This document shows positions 35,429-45,481 of a DNA stretch of 64,000 nt, in pieces; positions within the stretch are counted from its first letter, which is position 1; each line of letters opens with the position of its first letter. A model generated the notes under the pieces. That model was not told the DNA's origin, ran no database searches, and worked only from the letters and a program-made list of their open reading frames with translations. Location of the stretch: positions 372,001 through 436,000 of the forward strand of contig NZ_JALDAY010000003.1 of assembly GCF_022698165.1 (NCBI RefSeq), written 5' to 3'. The DNA is from Streptomyces cylindrosporus (GTDB lineage: Bacteria > Actinomycetota > Actinomycetes > Streptomycetales > Streptomycetaceae). Position numbers and translations under genes: made by a program.

Positions 35429-36397
35429 ATGACCCGATACGCCCTGCGCCGCCTGCTGGCCTCCGTGCCCGTGGTCGTCGTCGCCTCGTTCATCCTGTTC
35501 TGGGCGGTGCGGGCGACCTTCGACCCGCTGGCGAAACTGCGCCAGTCGGTCGACCCCACGGCCCTGCACCGGGAGACGGTCCGCCTCGGGCTCGACCGGA
35601 GCCTGCCCGAGCAGTACCTGCTGTGGGTCAAGGGCTTCCTGCGGGGCGACTGGGGAACCAGCACCCGTACCGGCGGAGCCGTGCTGCCGATGGTCGGCGA
35701 CGCCCTCGGCACCACGCTCCAGCTGATCCTGTGGGGCGTCGCCCTCGCCGTCGTCCTGGCGCTGGCGATCGGCCTGTACTCGGCGGCCCGCCAGTACACC
35801 GCGGGCGACCACCTCCTGACGGGCCTGTCCTATCTCGGTGTCGCCATGCCGGCGTTCTGGTTCGGCCTGGTCCTCATCCAGGTGCTCGCCGTCTGGCCCA
35901 AGCAGCAGTTCGGCCTTGCGGATCCCCCGTTCTACTTCGTGGGCCTGCACTCCGTCGGCCACAGCGGACTCGACCTGGACTACCTGCGCCACCTGGTGCT
36001 GCCCGTGGCCACGCTCACCGTCGGACTCGTCGCCTCCTGGTCCCGGTTCGGCCGGGCCACCCTCCTGGAGGCCCTGTCCAGCGACTACGTCCGCACCGCA
36101 CGCGCCAAGGGCGTCCCCCGCCGCCGCATCCTGCTGCGGCACGCCCTGCGCAACGCGCTCGCGCCGTTCGTCACCGTCGTCGCCATGGACGCGGCCGCCC
36201 TGGTCGGCGGGCTGGTGGTGACCGAGCAGATCTACTCGATCCCCGGCATGGGCAAGCTGTTCCTCGCCTCCCTGGAGACCGGGGACGTGTTCGTCCTGCT
36301 GCCCTGGATGTTCGTCGTGGCCGTCGCCGTCATCCTCTTCAACCTGCTGGCCGACCTGTCCTACGCCCTCCTCGACCCCCGGGTGGCCCTGCGATGA
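35429..36397 (+). CDS. ABC peptide importer permease, DppB type
   Basis: 322 residues with six membrane helices. It begins with the standard MTRYALRRLLASVPVVVVAS helix, and the cytoplasmic loop SDYVRTARAKGVPRRRILLRHALRNAL is the ATPase-docking EAA region. First of five genes that overlap one another by ATGA or TGATG, so this importer and the following peptidase are translated as a coupled unit. Confidence 0.94.
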   Translation: MTRYALRRLLASVPVVVVASFILFWAVRATFDPLAKLRQSVDPTALHRETVRLGLDRSLPEQYLLWVKGFLRGDWGTSTRTGGAVLPMVGDALGTTLQLILWGVALAVVLALAIGLYSAARQYTAGDHLLTGLSYLGVAMPAFWFGLVLIQVLAVWPKQQFGLADPPFYFVGLHSVGHSGLDLDYLRHLVLPVATLTVGLVASWSRFGRATLLEALSSDYVRTARAKGVPRRRILLRHALRNALAPFVTVVAMDAAALVGGLVVTEQIYSIPGMGKLFLASLETGDVFVLLPWMFVVAVAVILFNLLADLSYALLDPRVALR

Positions 36398-37295
36398 CCC
36401 AGCCCACCGTCCTCCCGGCGCCCCCGCCGCCCGTGTCCGAGCCGTCCGGCGACCCACGGACCTCCCGTGTCGTCCTGTCCCGCTTCCTGCGCCACCGGCT
36501 CGCGGTCGCCTCGCTGGTCGTGCTGGTCCTGCTGGCGGTCTGCTGCTTCGGCGCCGCCTGGATCGCGCCCTACCCGCGCAACGCGCAGAACCTCCTGGCG
36601 GCCTCCCAGCCACCGTCCGGCACCCACTGGCTGGGCACCGACTCCCTCGGCCGCGACTACCTCAGCGAGATGCTCTACGCGGGACAGCTCTCCCTGGCGA
36701 TCGGCCTGGGCGTGGCCCTGCTGGCCACCCTGGTGGGGACCGCGGCCGGCGCGGTGGCCGGGTATCTCGGCGGCTGGCCCGACGAGGTGATCATGCGGGT
36801 GGCCGACCTGTTCCTGATCGTGCCGCCGGTCGCCGTCCTCGCGGTGTCCCTGCAAGGGCTCGGCCCGTCACCACTGACCATCGTCGTGGTGTTGAGCAGC
36901 CTGGGCTGGACCCTGATCGCCCGGGTCGTGCGGGCCCGGGTGATCCAGCTGCGCCACCAGGAGTTCGTGGAGGCGGCCCGGGTCATCGGCGCCTCCGGCC
37001 CGCGGATCGTCGTACGGCATCTGCTGCCCAACCTGACCGGCCTGATCGTGGTCAACGTGTCCCTGTCGGTGGCCACGGCGATCATCCTCGAATCCACCGT
37101 CAGCTTCCTCGGCTACGGCGTCCAGCCGCCCAAGTCGAGCTGGGGCAACATGCTCACCCAGGCCGCCGGGCTGATCGGCACCTCACAGTCCTATCTCCTG
37201 TACGTCCCCGGCCTGGCGATCCTCGTCACCGTGCTCGCCGTGAACTTCCTCGGCGACGGCCTGCGCGACGCGCTCGACCCCCAAGGCAGGCAGTG

Positions 37296-37296
<1 letters not shown>
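36394..37296 (+). CDS. ABC peptide importer permease, DppC type
   Basis: 300 residues. A Pro-rich N-terminal tail, then helices with the DppC signature [20 protein letters not shown] and the EAA loop [27 protein letters not shown]. Overlaps the DppB-type gene by ATGA. It forms the membrane channel as a heterodimer with that protein. Confidence 0.94.
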
Positions 37297-38290
<994 letters not shown>

Positions 38291-38294
<4 letters not shown>

Positions 38295-39304
38295 CAGCAC
38301 CGGCACTGACCGTCGAGGGGCTGGTGGCCGAGTACACCACCGGCCGACGCGGCCGGCGCGCGCAGACCGTGCGGGCCGTCTCCGGCGTGGACCTCGTCAT
38401 CCCGCGCGGCACCACCCTGGGCCTGGTCGGCGAGACCGGCTGCGGCAAGAGCACCCTGGGCCGCTGCCTGGTCCGACTGACCGACCCGGCCGTCGGCCGG
38501 ATCATGCTGTTCGACACGGACGTGACGGCGGCCGGGCGACGGGAGCTGGCAGCCGTACGCCGTCGGATCCAGTTCGTGTTCCAGGACCCGTACGCCTCCC
38601 TCAACCCGCGGCTCACCGTGCACGCGGCGCTCGCCGAACCGCTGCGGATCCACGGTCTGCACCGGGGCCGGGAGAACGAGCGGGTGCGGGAACTCCTCGA
38701 GCTGGTCGGCCTGGACCCGGCCCACGCCCACCGTCATCCGCACCAGTTCTCCGGCGGCCAGCGGCAGCGCGTCGGCATCGCCCGCGCCCTCGCGGTCGAA
38801 CCGGAGGTGCTGGTCCTCGACGAACCGGTCAGCGCGCTGGACGTCAGCGTGCAGGCCGGGGTGATCAACCTGCTGGAGGACCTCCAGCAGGAGCTGGGCC
38901 TCACCTATCTGTTCGTCGCCCACGACCTGTCGGTGGTCCGGCAGATCAGCGACCAGGTCGCGGTGATGTACCTCGGGCGGATCGTCGAACAGGGACCCGT
39001 GGACACGCTGTTCACCCAGCCCCGCCATCCCTACACCCAGGCCCTGCTGTCGGCCGTGCCCATCCCCGACCCGCGCCTCCAGCGGGCCCGCCGGCGGATC
39101 GTCCTTGACGGCGACCTGCCCAGCCCGCTGGCCCCGCCGTCCGGCTGCCGGTTCCGCACCCGCTGCTGGAAGGCGCGGGACGTGTGCGCCGAGACCGCGC
39201 CCGTCCTCGCCGAGCAGGGTGACGGCCGGTCGGCCGCCTGCCACTTCCCCGACGCCCCGCCCCCGGCGCCCCAGGGCGAACCCAAGGAGGTCACCACACC
39301 ATGA
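38291..39304 (+). CDS. ABC peptide importer ATPase, DppF type
   Basis: 337 residues. Walker [14 protein letters not shown]-loop [14 protein letters not shown], signature [15 protein letters not shown], Walker [13 protein letters not shown] and the Cys-containing C-terminus ([15 protein letters not shown]). It pairs with the DppD-type ATPase. Overlaps both neighbours by ATGA. Confidence 0.94.
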
Positions 39305-41154
39305 CGACCAACTGGCAGCGGTTCTTCACCGCCGACCGCCCCCTCGCGGTCCGGCGCGGGCGCGGTCCCGGCGACCGGTCCCTGATCGTCGTGGAGAGCG
39401 AGGACGGACCCCGGCTGTCACTGTGGGACGCCGGGAGCGGGACGGTCCGGCCGCTGGGCGGACTGACCTCGGGCGACCTGGCGCAGGCGGTGCTCTCCCA
39501 CGACGGCGAACACATTCTGGCTCTGCACGACGACAACGGGTCCGAGGTCGGCCATCTGCACACCACAGGCCTGGACGGCGGCGACAGCCGCGACCTCACC
39601 CCGGACCTGCCGCCCTACACCCTGCGCGGCATCGACGTCGCGGGGCGGGCGGACCGGGCCGTGATCACTTGTGCGGCGGAGGACGGTTTCAGTCTGTGGC
39701 TGCTCAGCACCGATGGTTCCGCGGACCCGGAGCCGCTGTTCCGGTCGCCGCACGAGGCATGGAACGGCCTCGTCTCGGCCGACGGCACCCGCGCCTGCGT
39801 CGACACCACCGACCACAATCCGGGCATCCGCAGATTCGCGGTCACCGTCGTCGACACCGCCACCGGCCAGGTGCTCGACCGCCTGACCGACGGTCCCGAG
39901 GCGCCCGTGCGCGGTGTGCGGTTCTCCCCCGTCCCGGGCGACGACCGGATCCTGGTCGCCACCGAACGCACCGGGTTCGCGCGCCCCTGCGTCTGGCATC
40001 CCACGCGCGGTACCCGCATCGACGTCGAGGCACCGCACGTACGGGGCGACCTGGTTCCGCTGGACTGGTCCGAGGACGCCACCCGGATCCTGGCCGTGCA
40101 CGTGGACGGCGGGATCCACCGGGTCATGGAGGCCGACCTGGAGTCGGGCGCGCTTCGGCTGCTCGACCATCCGCCGGGCGCCTACTTCGAGCCGGACGTG
40201 GCGGACACGCTGTGCCACCAGTGGGCCTCGCACTACGGCCCCGGACGCACCTTGCGCCTCCTGCACCAGCGCTTCGACTCACCGCTGCGCGTACTGCACG
40301 CCGACGGCCCGGACTCGGCACCGGTACCCCAGCTCTTCCCGCAGCTCGACCTTGACGGCGTGCGGTGCACGTCGACCGCGGTCCGCTCGGCGGACGGCAC
40401 GCACGTCCAGCTGTGGTGGGCCCGGCCGCGCCACGCCAAGGGGCCCGTCCCCCTGGTCCTGCAACTGCACGGCGGCCCCAACCTGGTGACGGTCGACCGG
40501 TACGACCCCGCAGCCCAGGCCTGGCTGGACAACGGCGTGGCCTACGCCGCGCTGAACTACCGCGGCTCGGTCACCTTCGGGCGGCGCTTCCGCGAGGGGT
40601 TCATGCCGGCGATCGGCGACCGGGAACTGGAGGACATCGAGGCCGCGGTCCACCGGCTGGTCGCCGACGGCGTCGCCGACCCCGACAAGGTCTTCGTCAC
40701 GGGCGCCTCGTACGGCGGTTTCCTGTCGCTGCTGTCCATGGGACGGCTGCCCGGACTGTTCGCCGGCGCGCTGGCGCACGTGCCGATGGCGGACTGGCTG
40801 GCCGGGTACGAGGACATGAACCCGGCGCTGCGCGCGGCCTGGTCGTCGTTCTTCCGCGCGAAGCCGGAGGACGGGCTGGAACGCTTCGTGCGGGCGTCGC
40901 CCATCACCTACGTGGCCGATGTCGTCGCGCCGGTGTGGATCAACCAGGGCACGCACGACACCCGTACGGCGCCCAAACAGGTGCGCCTGTACGAGGAGGC
41001 GCTGCGCGCGGCCGGCGGGGATGTGGTCGTCGACTGGTACAGCGGCGGCCACGAGACGACCGGGCGGGCCAAGGCGCTGGCCGAGCAGTCCCGGATGCTC
41101 GACCTGGTCCATGCCGCCCTGCGCCAACGCCCTTGGAGTCAGGGCCCGTTGTGA
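39301..41154 (+). CDS. S9 family prolyl-oligopeptidase / acylaminoacyl-peptidase
   Basis: 617 residues. The first ~340 form a beta-propeller (repeats such as [19 protein letters not shown]). The C-terminal alpha/beta-hydrolase domain starts LVLQLHGGP. Catalytic triad: Ser in TGASYGG, Asp in NQGTHDTRT, His in SGGHET. No signal peptide, so it should cleave short peptides after import. It overlaps the last transporter gene by ATGA, strong evidence that uptake and cleavage of the same peptides are one process. It overlaps the convergent hydrolase gene by 16 bases. Confidence 0.93.
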   Translation: MTTNWQRFFTADRPLAVRRGRGPGDRSLIVVESEDGPRLSLWDAGSGTVRPLGGLTSGDLAQAVLSHDGEHILALHDDNGSEVGHLHTTGLDGGDSRDLTPDLPPYTLRGIDVAGRADRAVITCAAEDGFSLWLLSTDGSADPEPLFRSPHEAWNGLVSADGTRACVDTTDHNPGIRRFAVTVVDTATGQVLDRLTDGPEAPVRGVRFSPVPGDDRILVATERTGFARPCVWHPTRGTRIDVEAPHVRGDLVPLDWSEDATRILAVHVDGGIHRVMEADLESGALRLLDHPPGAYFEPDVADTLCHQWASHYGPGRTLRLLHQRFDSPLRVLHADGPDSAPVPQLFPQLDLDGVRCTSTAVRSADGTHVQLWWARPRHAKGPVPLVLQLHGGPNLVTVDRYDPAAQAWLDNGVAYAALNYRGSVTFGRRFREGFMPAIGDRELEDIEAAVHRLVADGVADPDKVFVTGASYGGFLSLLSMGRLPGLFAGALAHVPMADWLAGYEDMNPALRAAWSSFFRAKPEDGLERFVRASPITYVADVVAPVWINQGTHDTRTAPKQVRLYEEALRAAGGDVVVDWYSGGHETTGRAKALAEQSRMLDLVHAALRQRPWSQGPL

Positions 41155-42041
41155 GCCGCGAGGAAGGACCGGAGGTGGCCGAGGGTCTCCTCCGGTGCCT
41201 CCTCGGGGACGTAGTGGTCACAGGGCAGGGCCGCGCCCCGGACGTCGTCGGCGTACTCGGACCAGACGGCCGGTACGTCGTAGTGGCGGCCGACGAAGCT
41301 GTGCTCGCCCCAGAGCGCCAGCAGCGGCTGGGTGAGCCGGTGTCCGGCCGCCGCGTCCTCCTCGTCGTGGACCAGGTCGATGGAGCCCGCCGCGCGGTAG
41401 TCCTCGCAGGAGGCGTGGATCGCCGCCGGGTCGGAGAAGCAGCGCACGTACTCGGCCTGGGCGTCCGGGGCGAACGGGGTGCCGCCGTGGTGCCGGGCGC
41501 CCATGCGGGCCCGGATCCAGAACTCCGGGTCGCCGCCGATCAGGCGCTCGGGGATGCCGTTGCCCGCGGTCAGGAAGAACCAGTGGTAGTAGCCGCGCCC
41601 GAAGTCGGCGTCGGCGTGCAGGTAGGCGTGCCGGGTCGGCACGATGTCCAGGACCGCCAGCGCAGAGACCGCGCGCGGATGGTCGAGCGCCAGCCGGTGG
41701 GCGACCCGGCCGCCCCGGTCGTGCCCGACCACCGCGAACCGCTCGAAGCCCAGCTGCCGCATGACCAGCAGCTGGTCGTGGGCCATGGCCCGCTTGGCGT
41801 ACGGGGTGTGGCCGGCGTCCGACGGCGGCTTGTCGCTGTCGCCGTAGCCGCGCAGGTCGGTGAGGACCACCGTGTGCGTCTCGGCCAGGCGCGGTGCCAC
41901 CAGGTGCCAGATGGCGTGGGTCTGGGGGTAGCCGTGCAGCAGCAGGACCGGCGGCCCCTGCCCGGCCGCTCGTACGTTGATGCGGACGCCGTCCGCGTCG
42001 ACGGTGGACCGGGCGAACGAGGCGGGCAGCAGACTCTTCAT
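41139..42041 (-). CDS. Alpha/beta-hydrolase, haloacetate dehalogenase/epoxide hydrolase-like
   Basis: 300 residues. Oxyanion motif LLLHGYPQT, the DLRGYGDSDKP loop typical of fluoroacetate dehalogenase and epoxide hydrolases, nucleophile aspartate in VVGHDRGGRVAH, and terminal His in PCDHYVPEEAPEE. The Asp nucleophile points to ester-intermediate hydrolysis of a haloacid, epoxide or similar compound. It is divergent from a LysR regulator with an ATAGG-N5-CCTAT site between the two start codons. Confidence 0.88.
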   Translation of the reverse strand: MKSLLPASFARSTVDADGVRINVRAAGQGPPVLLLHGYPQTHAIWHLVAPRLAETHTVVLTDLRGYGDSDKPPSDAGHTPYAKRAMAHDQLLVMRQLGFERFAVVGHDRGGRVAHRLALDHPRAVSALAVLDIVPTRHAYLHADADFGRGYYHWFFLTAGNGIPERLIGGDPEFWIRARMGARHHGGTPFAPDAQAEYVRCFSDPAAIHASCEDYRAAGSIDLVHDEEDAAAGHRLTQPLLALWGEHSFVGRHYDVPAVWSEYADDVRGAALPCDHYVPEEAPEETLGHLRSFLAAHNGP

Positions 42042-42099
42042 GGTCCGATCCCAGCAGGGCCCGGGCGGGCCCGTCCAAGACCCGTGGCCGACCATGCAT

Positions 42100-42114
42100 A
42101 TAGGAGCGGCCTAT
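42100..42114. promoter_or_regulatory. LysR-type operator, copy 1
   Basis: ATAGGAGCGGCCTAT is a 15-bp interrupted palindrome (ATAGG-N5-CCTAT), fitting the T-N11-A form of LysR sites. It lies between the divergent hydrolase and LysR genes. Confidence 0.68.
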
Positions 42115-42138
42115 CGGAGGATGAGGGAAGGCGGTGCC

Positions 42139-43038
42139 ATGGACGTCCGGCAGCTGGAGTACTTCCTCGCGGTGGTCGACCACGGCGGCTTCAACCGGGC
42201 GGCGACCGCGCTCTACCTCTCCCAGCCCTCGCTCTCCCAGGCGATCCGGGCCCTGGAGCGGGACCTGGGCAGCGACCTGTTCCACCGCATCGGCCGCCGG
42301 GTCGTCCTCACCGCGGCCGGTACGGCGCTCATCGAGCCTGCCCGGGCCGCCGTCCGGGGTCTGGAGCTGGCGCGGGCGAGCGTGGAGTCGGTGGACGGGC
42401 TGCGTACCGGCCGGGTGGAGATCGCGGCCATGCCGTCCCAGGCCGTCGCCCCGCTCACCGGGATGATCAGCCGCTTCCACCGGGCCCATCCGGGGGTGTC
42501 GGTGACCGTACGGGCCGCCTTCACCTCCCGGGACGTGACCGACATGGTGCGAACGGGCGTGACGGAACTGGGGCTGCTGGCCTCCCCGGACACGCCCCCG
42601 GAGCCGGAGGTCCGCACCCACCCCCTCCCGGAGCAGCGGTTCGTGCTGCTGGCTCCCCCGGACGGTCCCTTCGCCCCCGACACGACCGTGGTGGACCGGA
42701 AGGACCTGTCCGGACAACGGCTGATCGTCGGGCAGCAGGGCACCGGCATGCGCCGGTACGTGGACGACCTGATCGCCGAGGGGGTGGCGGTGACCCTCGC
42801 GGTCGAGACCGAGCACCGGGTGGCGATCCTCCCGCTGGTCCTGGCGGGCGCGGGCCTCGCGGTCGTCACCGACGCCTGGCGGGAGCTGGCCCGGCAGGCG
42901 GGTGTCCGGGTCCTGGACCTGGAGCCGCGTACGAGCCTGCGGGTGACGCTGGTGAGCCGGCACGGCGCGACGACCCCGGCGGCCGAGGCGTTCCTGCGCA
43001 CGGCGCTGACGGAGGATCCGGCAGCGCCCCCTTCATAG
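42139..43038 (+). CDS. LysR family transcriptional regulator
   Basis: 299 residues. N-terminal winged HTH (MDVRQLEYFLAVVDHGGFNR, LSQPSLSQAIRALERDLG), then the LysR substrate-binding domain (VEIAAMPSQAVAPLTGMI, LPLVLAGAGLAVVT). It probably controls the divergent hydrolase gene and the downstream dehydrogenase gene through two ATAGG-N5-CCTAT sites. The second site overlaps this gene's own stop codon. The effector is unknown, perhaps a hydroxy-dicarboxylic acid. Confidence 0.93.
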   Translation: MDVRQLEYFLAVVDHGGFNRAATALYLSQPSLSQAIRALERDLGSDLFHRIGRRVVLTAAGTALIEPARAAVRGLELARASVESVDGLRTGRVEIAAMPSQAVAPLTGMISRFHRAHPGVSVTVRAAFTSRDVTDMVRTGVTELGLLASPDTPPEPEVRTHPLPEQRFVLLAPPDGPFAPDTTVVDRKDLSGQRLIVGQQGTGMRRYVDDLIAEGVAVTLAVETEHRVAILPLVLAGAGLAVVTDAWRELARQAGVRVLDLEPRTSLRVTLVSRHGATTPAAEAFLRTALTEDPAAPPS

Positions 43039-43049
43039 GCACTGCCTAT
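43035..43049. promoter_or_regulatory. LysR-type operator, copy 2, before the tartrate dehydrogenase-like gene
   Basis: ATAGGCACTGCCTAT repeats the ATAGG-N5-CCTAT palindrome, spans the TAG stop of the LysR gene and lies 59 bases upstream of the next gene's start. Confidence 0.68.
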
Positions 43050-43108
43050 AAGGCACATGGGCAGCCGGTCTTGGACGCGCGGTACGCACCGTTGCTGCAA
43101 TCCCTCCC

Positions 43109-44164
43109 ATGAAGGAACACCGCATCGCCCTGATCCCCGGAGACGGCATCGGCACCGAGGTCGTCCCCGCGGCCTGCCGGGTGCTCGACGCCGTCGCCGC
43201 CCGCCACGGCATCGCCCTCGCCTACGACACCTTCGACTGGTCCTGCGAGCGCTATCTCGCCGAGGGCGCGATGATGCCGGCCGACGGCCTCGACCTGATC
43301 CGCGGGCACGACGCGATCCTGCTAGGCGCGGTCGGCTACCCCGGGGTCCCGGACCATGTCTCGCTGTGGGGCCTGCTGATCCCCATCCGGCGCGGCTTCC
43401 AGCAGTACGTGAACCTGCGCCCGATCCGCGTCTTCGAGGGCGTGCCCAGCCCGCTGCGCGAGGCCCGGCCGGGCGACGTGGACTTCGTCGTCGTACGGGA
43501 GAACGTCGAGGGCGAGTACGGCGAGATCGGCGGGCGGCTGTACCGCGGCCTACCGGAGGAGACGGCCGTGCAGGAGGCGGTGTTCACCCGCAAGGGCGTG
43601 ACCCGGGTCGTGGACCACGCGTTCGAGCTGGCCGCCGGCCGGTCAGGACGGCTGACCTCGGCGACGAAGTCCAACGGGATCGTGCACACGATGCCCTTCT
43701 GGGACGAACTCGTCGCCGAGCGCGGCGCCCTGCACCCGGGCGTGACGTGGGACCAGGAGCACATCGACGCGCTGGCCGCGAAGTTCGTGCTCGACCCGGG
43801 CCGCTTCGACGTCGTCGTCGCCTCCAACCTGTTCGGCGACATCCTCAGCGACCTCGCGGCGGCGATCGCCGGCAGCATCGGCATCGCCCCCGCCGCCAAC
43901 CTCAACCCCGAACGGGACTTCCCCTCCATGTTCGAGCCCGTGCACGGCTCGGCCCCCGACATCGCCGGGCGCGGCATGGCCAACCCGCTCGGCGCGATCT
44001 GGTCCGCCGCGATGATGCTGGACCACCTCGGCCACCCCGAGGCGGCCGGCGCCGTCACGGACGCGATCGGCACCCTCCTGTCCACGACCCGGCTGCGCAC
44101 CCCGGACCTCGGCGGCACGGCGACGACGGCCGAGTTCACGGCCGGCCTGATCGACCTGCTGTGA
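43109..44164 (+). CDS. Tartrate dehydrogenase / D-malate dehydrogenase-like (TtuC/DmlA family)
   Basis: 351 residues of the isocitrate/isopropylmalate dehydrogenase fold. IALIPGDGIGTEVVPAACRV, NLRPIRVFEGVPSPLR, VVRENVEGEYGEIGGR (the NVEGEYGE form typical of tartrate/D-malate enzymes), SNLFGDILSDLAAAIAGSIG and FEPVHGSAPDIAGRGMANP are present. It should oxidatively decarboxylate a 2-hydroxy-dicarboxylate with NAD and a divalent metal. The LysR-type operator at its promoter ties it to the LysR gene and possibly to the alpha/beta-hydrolase. Confidence 0.92.
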   Translation: MKEHRIALIPGDGIGTEVVPAACRVLDAVAARHGIALAYDTFDWSCERYLAEGAMMPADGLDLIRGHDAILLGAVGYPGVPDHVSLWGLLIPIRRGFQQYVNLRPIRVFEGVPSPLREARPGDVDFVVVRENVEGEYGEIGGRLYRGLPEETAVQEAVFTRKGVTRVVDHAFELAAGRSGRLTSATKSNGIVHTMPFWDELVAERGALHPGVTWDQEHIDALAAKFVLDPGRFDVVVASNLFGDILSDLAAAIAGSIGIAPAANLNPERDFPSMFEPVHGSAPDIAGRGMANPLGAIWSAAMMLDHLGHPEAAGAVTDAIGTLLSTTRLRTPDLGGTATTAEFTAGLIDLL

Positions 44165-44238
44165 CCGGGCCACGGCTACCGCGCCGGCGGCCCGAGGGGA
44201 GATCCCTCCACACGGTTCACACAGTGCGGAAGTTGAAC

Positions 44239-44254
44239 GTGTGATCATCCACAC
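44239..44254. promoter_or_regulatory. Short dyad upstream of the lysozyme-like gene
   Basis: GTGTGATCATCCACAC has GTGTG/CACAC arms and resembles Crp/FNR-type sites. The 210-base gap (44165-44374) holds this dyad and a CGGGCC/GGCCCG stem right after the dehydrogenase gene. I saw no recognisable c-di-AMP riboswitch here, although such switches often precede cell-wall hydrolase genes in streptomycetes. Confidence 0.35.
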
Positions 44255-44374
44255 CCGCTCCACGATTGCGCCGCCGGCCGCGGCACGGCAGAGTGTTCCA
44301 ACCGCCGGGGCCCGCAAGCGAGTTGCCTGCACCACTCACTGCACGGCCCTTCGGACGAACCGGAAGGAAAGCGC

Positions 44375-45049
44375 GTGAGCCCGATATCCGTGCGGGGTCT
44401 GGCGGCGGCCTCCGCCACCGCGGTGACCGCCGTCGGCAGCGTCGTCGGCGTGGCCTCCAGCAGCACGGCACAGCCCCATGACGCCGAGGCGACGGCGGCC
44501 GACATCACGCTCCTCGCGGACATTCCCGCGGGCCGGCAGGCCCAGGTGCAGACCGCGTCGCTGACGCGGCAGGCCGACGCACAGGCCGTCCAGGCGGACG
44601 CGAGCGCGCGCAAGGACGCGGAGGAGGCCGCCCGCAAGGCCGCCGCGAGGACCGCGACGCAGAAGAAGGAAGCGGCCGAGAAGGCGAAGCAGGAGGCAGA
44701 GGCCAAGTCCGCCCAGGGCTCCTCGGGTTCCGCACCGGTCTCGCTCCAGCCGTCGTACACCACCGCGCAGATCAAGGCGATGGCCGCGTCGATCGTGCCG
44801 GCCGGCCAGTTCCAGTGCTTCAGCAACATCGTGGAACGCGAGTCCGGCTGGAACTACCTGGCCGTCAACCCCTCCTCCGGCGCCTACGGCCTCGTCCAGG
44901 CGCTCCCCGGCTCGAAGATGTCCTCGGTCGGCGCCGACTGGCAGACCAACCCGGCCACCCAGATCAAGTGGGGCCTCAACTACATGAACAGCGCCTACGG
45001 AAGCCCCTGCGGAGCCTGGTCCTTCTGGCAGACGCACCACGCGTACTGA
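44375..45049 (+). CDS. Secreted lytic transglycosylase-like (SLT/lysozyme fold) protein
   Basis: 224 residues. Signal peptide with Ala/Val core over the first ~35 residues, an Ala/Lys/Glu-rich coiled-coil linker (~70-115), then a C-terminal ~90-residue SLT-like domain. The catalytic Glu is in NIVERESGWNYLAVNPSSGAYG, followed by GLVQALPGSKM and the terminal WSFWQTHHAY. It should cleave peptidoglycan outside the membrane. GTG with GGAAGGAAAG 5 bases upstream. Confidence 0.87.
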   Translation: MSPISVRGLAAASATAVTAVGSVVGVASSSTAQPHDAEATAADITLLADIPAGRQAQVQTASLTRQADAQAVQADASARKDAEEAARKAAARTATQKKEAAEKAKQEAEAKSAQGSSGSAPVSLQPSYTTAQIKAMAASIVPAGQFQCFSNIVERESGWNYLAVNPSSGAYGLVQALPGSKMSSVGADWQTNPATQIKWGLNYMNSAYGSPCGAWSFWQTHHAY

Positions 45050-45059
45050 GGCCCCGCGA

Positions 45060-45467
45060 TCAGCCCTCGTCCTCCGTCAGCCGCAGCGAGATGCTGTTGA
45101 TGCAGTACCGCTGGTCCGTCGGCGTCGGATAGCCCTCGCCCTCGAAGACATGCCCGAGGTGCGACCCGCACCGGGCGCACCGCACCTCGGTGCGCACCAT
45201 GCCGTGGGAGCGGTCCTCGATCAGCTCCACCGCGTCGCTGTCCTTGGGGTCGTAGAAGGATGGCCAGCCGCAGTGGGACTCGAACTTCGTGGTGGAGGTG
45301 AAGAGTTCGGCACCGCAGGCGCGACAGGAGTAGACGCCCTTGGTCTTGGTGTCGGTGTACTCACCGGTGAAGGCGGGCTCCGTCGCGGCCTGCCGCAGCA
45401 CCGCGTACTCGGCCGGCGTCAGCTCCGCACGCCACTGCTCGTCCGGCTTCTCGACGTCGTACGACAT
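45060..45467 (-). CDS. msrB: Peptide-methionine (R)-S-oxide reductase MsrB
   Basis: 135 residues, normal length. Two CxxC zinc pairs (SCRACGAELF and RCARCGSHLG), the HCGWPSF motif and the catalytic Cys in RYCINSISL. It reduces methionine-R-sulfoxide. It begins 14 bases after the MurC stop and is probably co-transcribed with murC. Confidence 0.97.
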   Translation of the reverse strand: MSYDVEKPDEQWRAELTPAEYAVLRQAATEPAFTGEYTDTKTKGVYSCRACGAELFTSTTKFESHCGWPSFYDPKDSDAVELIEDRSHGMVRTEVRCARCGSHLGHVFEGEGYPTPTDQRYCINSISLRLTEDEG

Positions 45468-45481
45468 GAAGCTCAGCCCCT

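Noticed and set aside
44165..44374. Possible c-di-AMP (ydaO-type) riboswitch before the lysozyme-like gene
   Set aside because: The conserved ydaO blocks cannot be found by eye in the 210-base leader.
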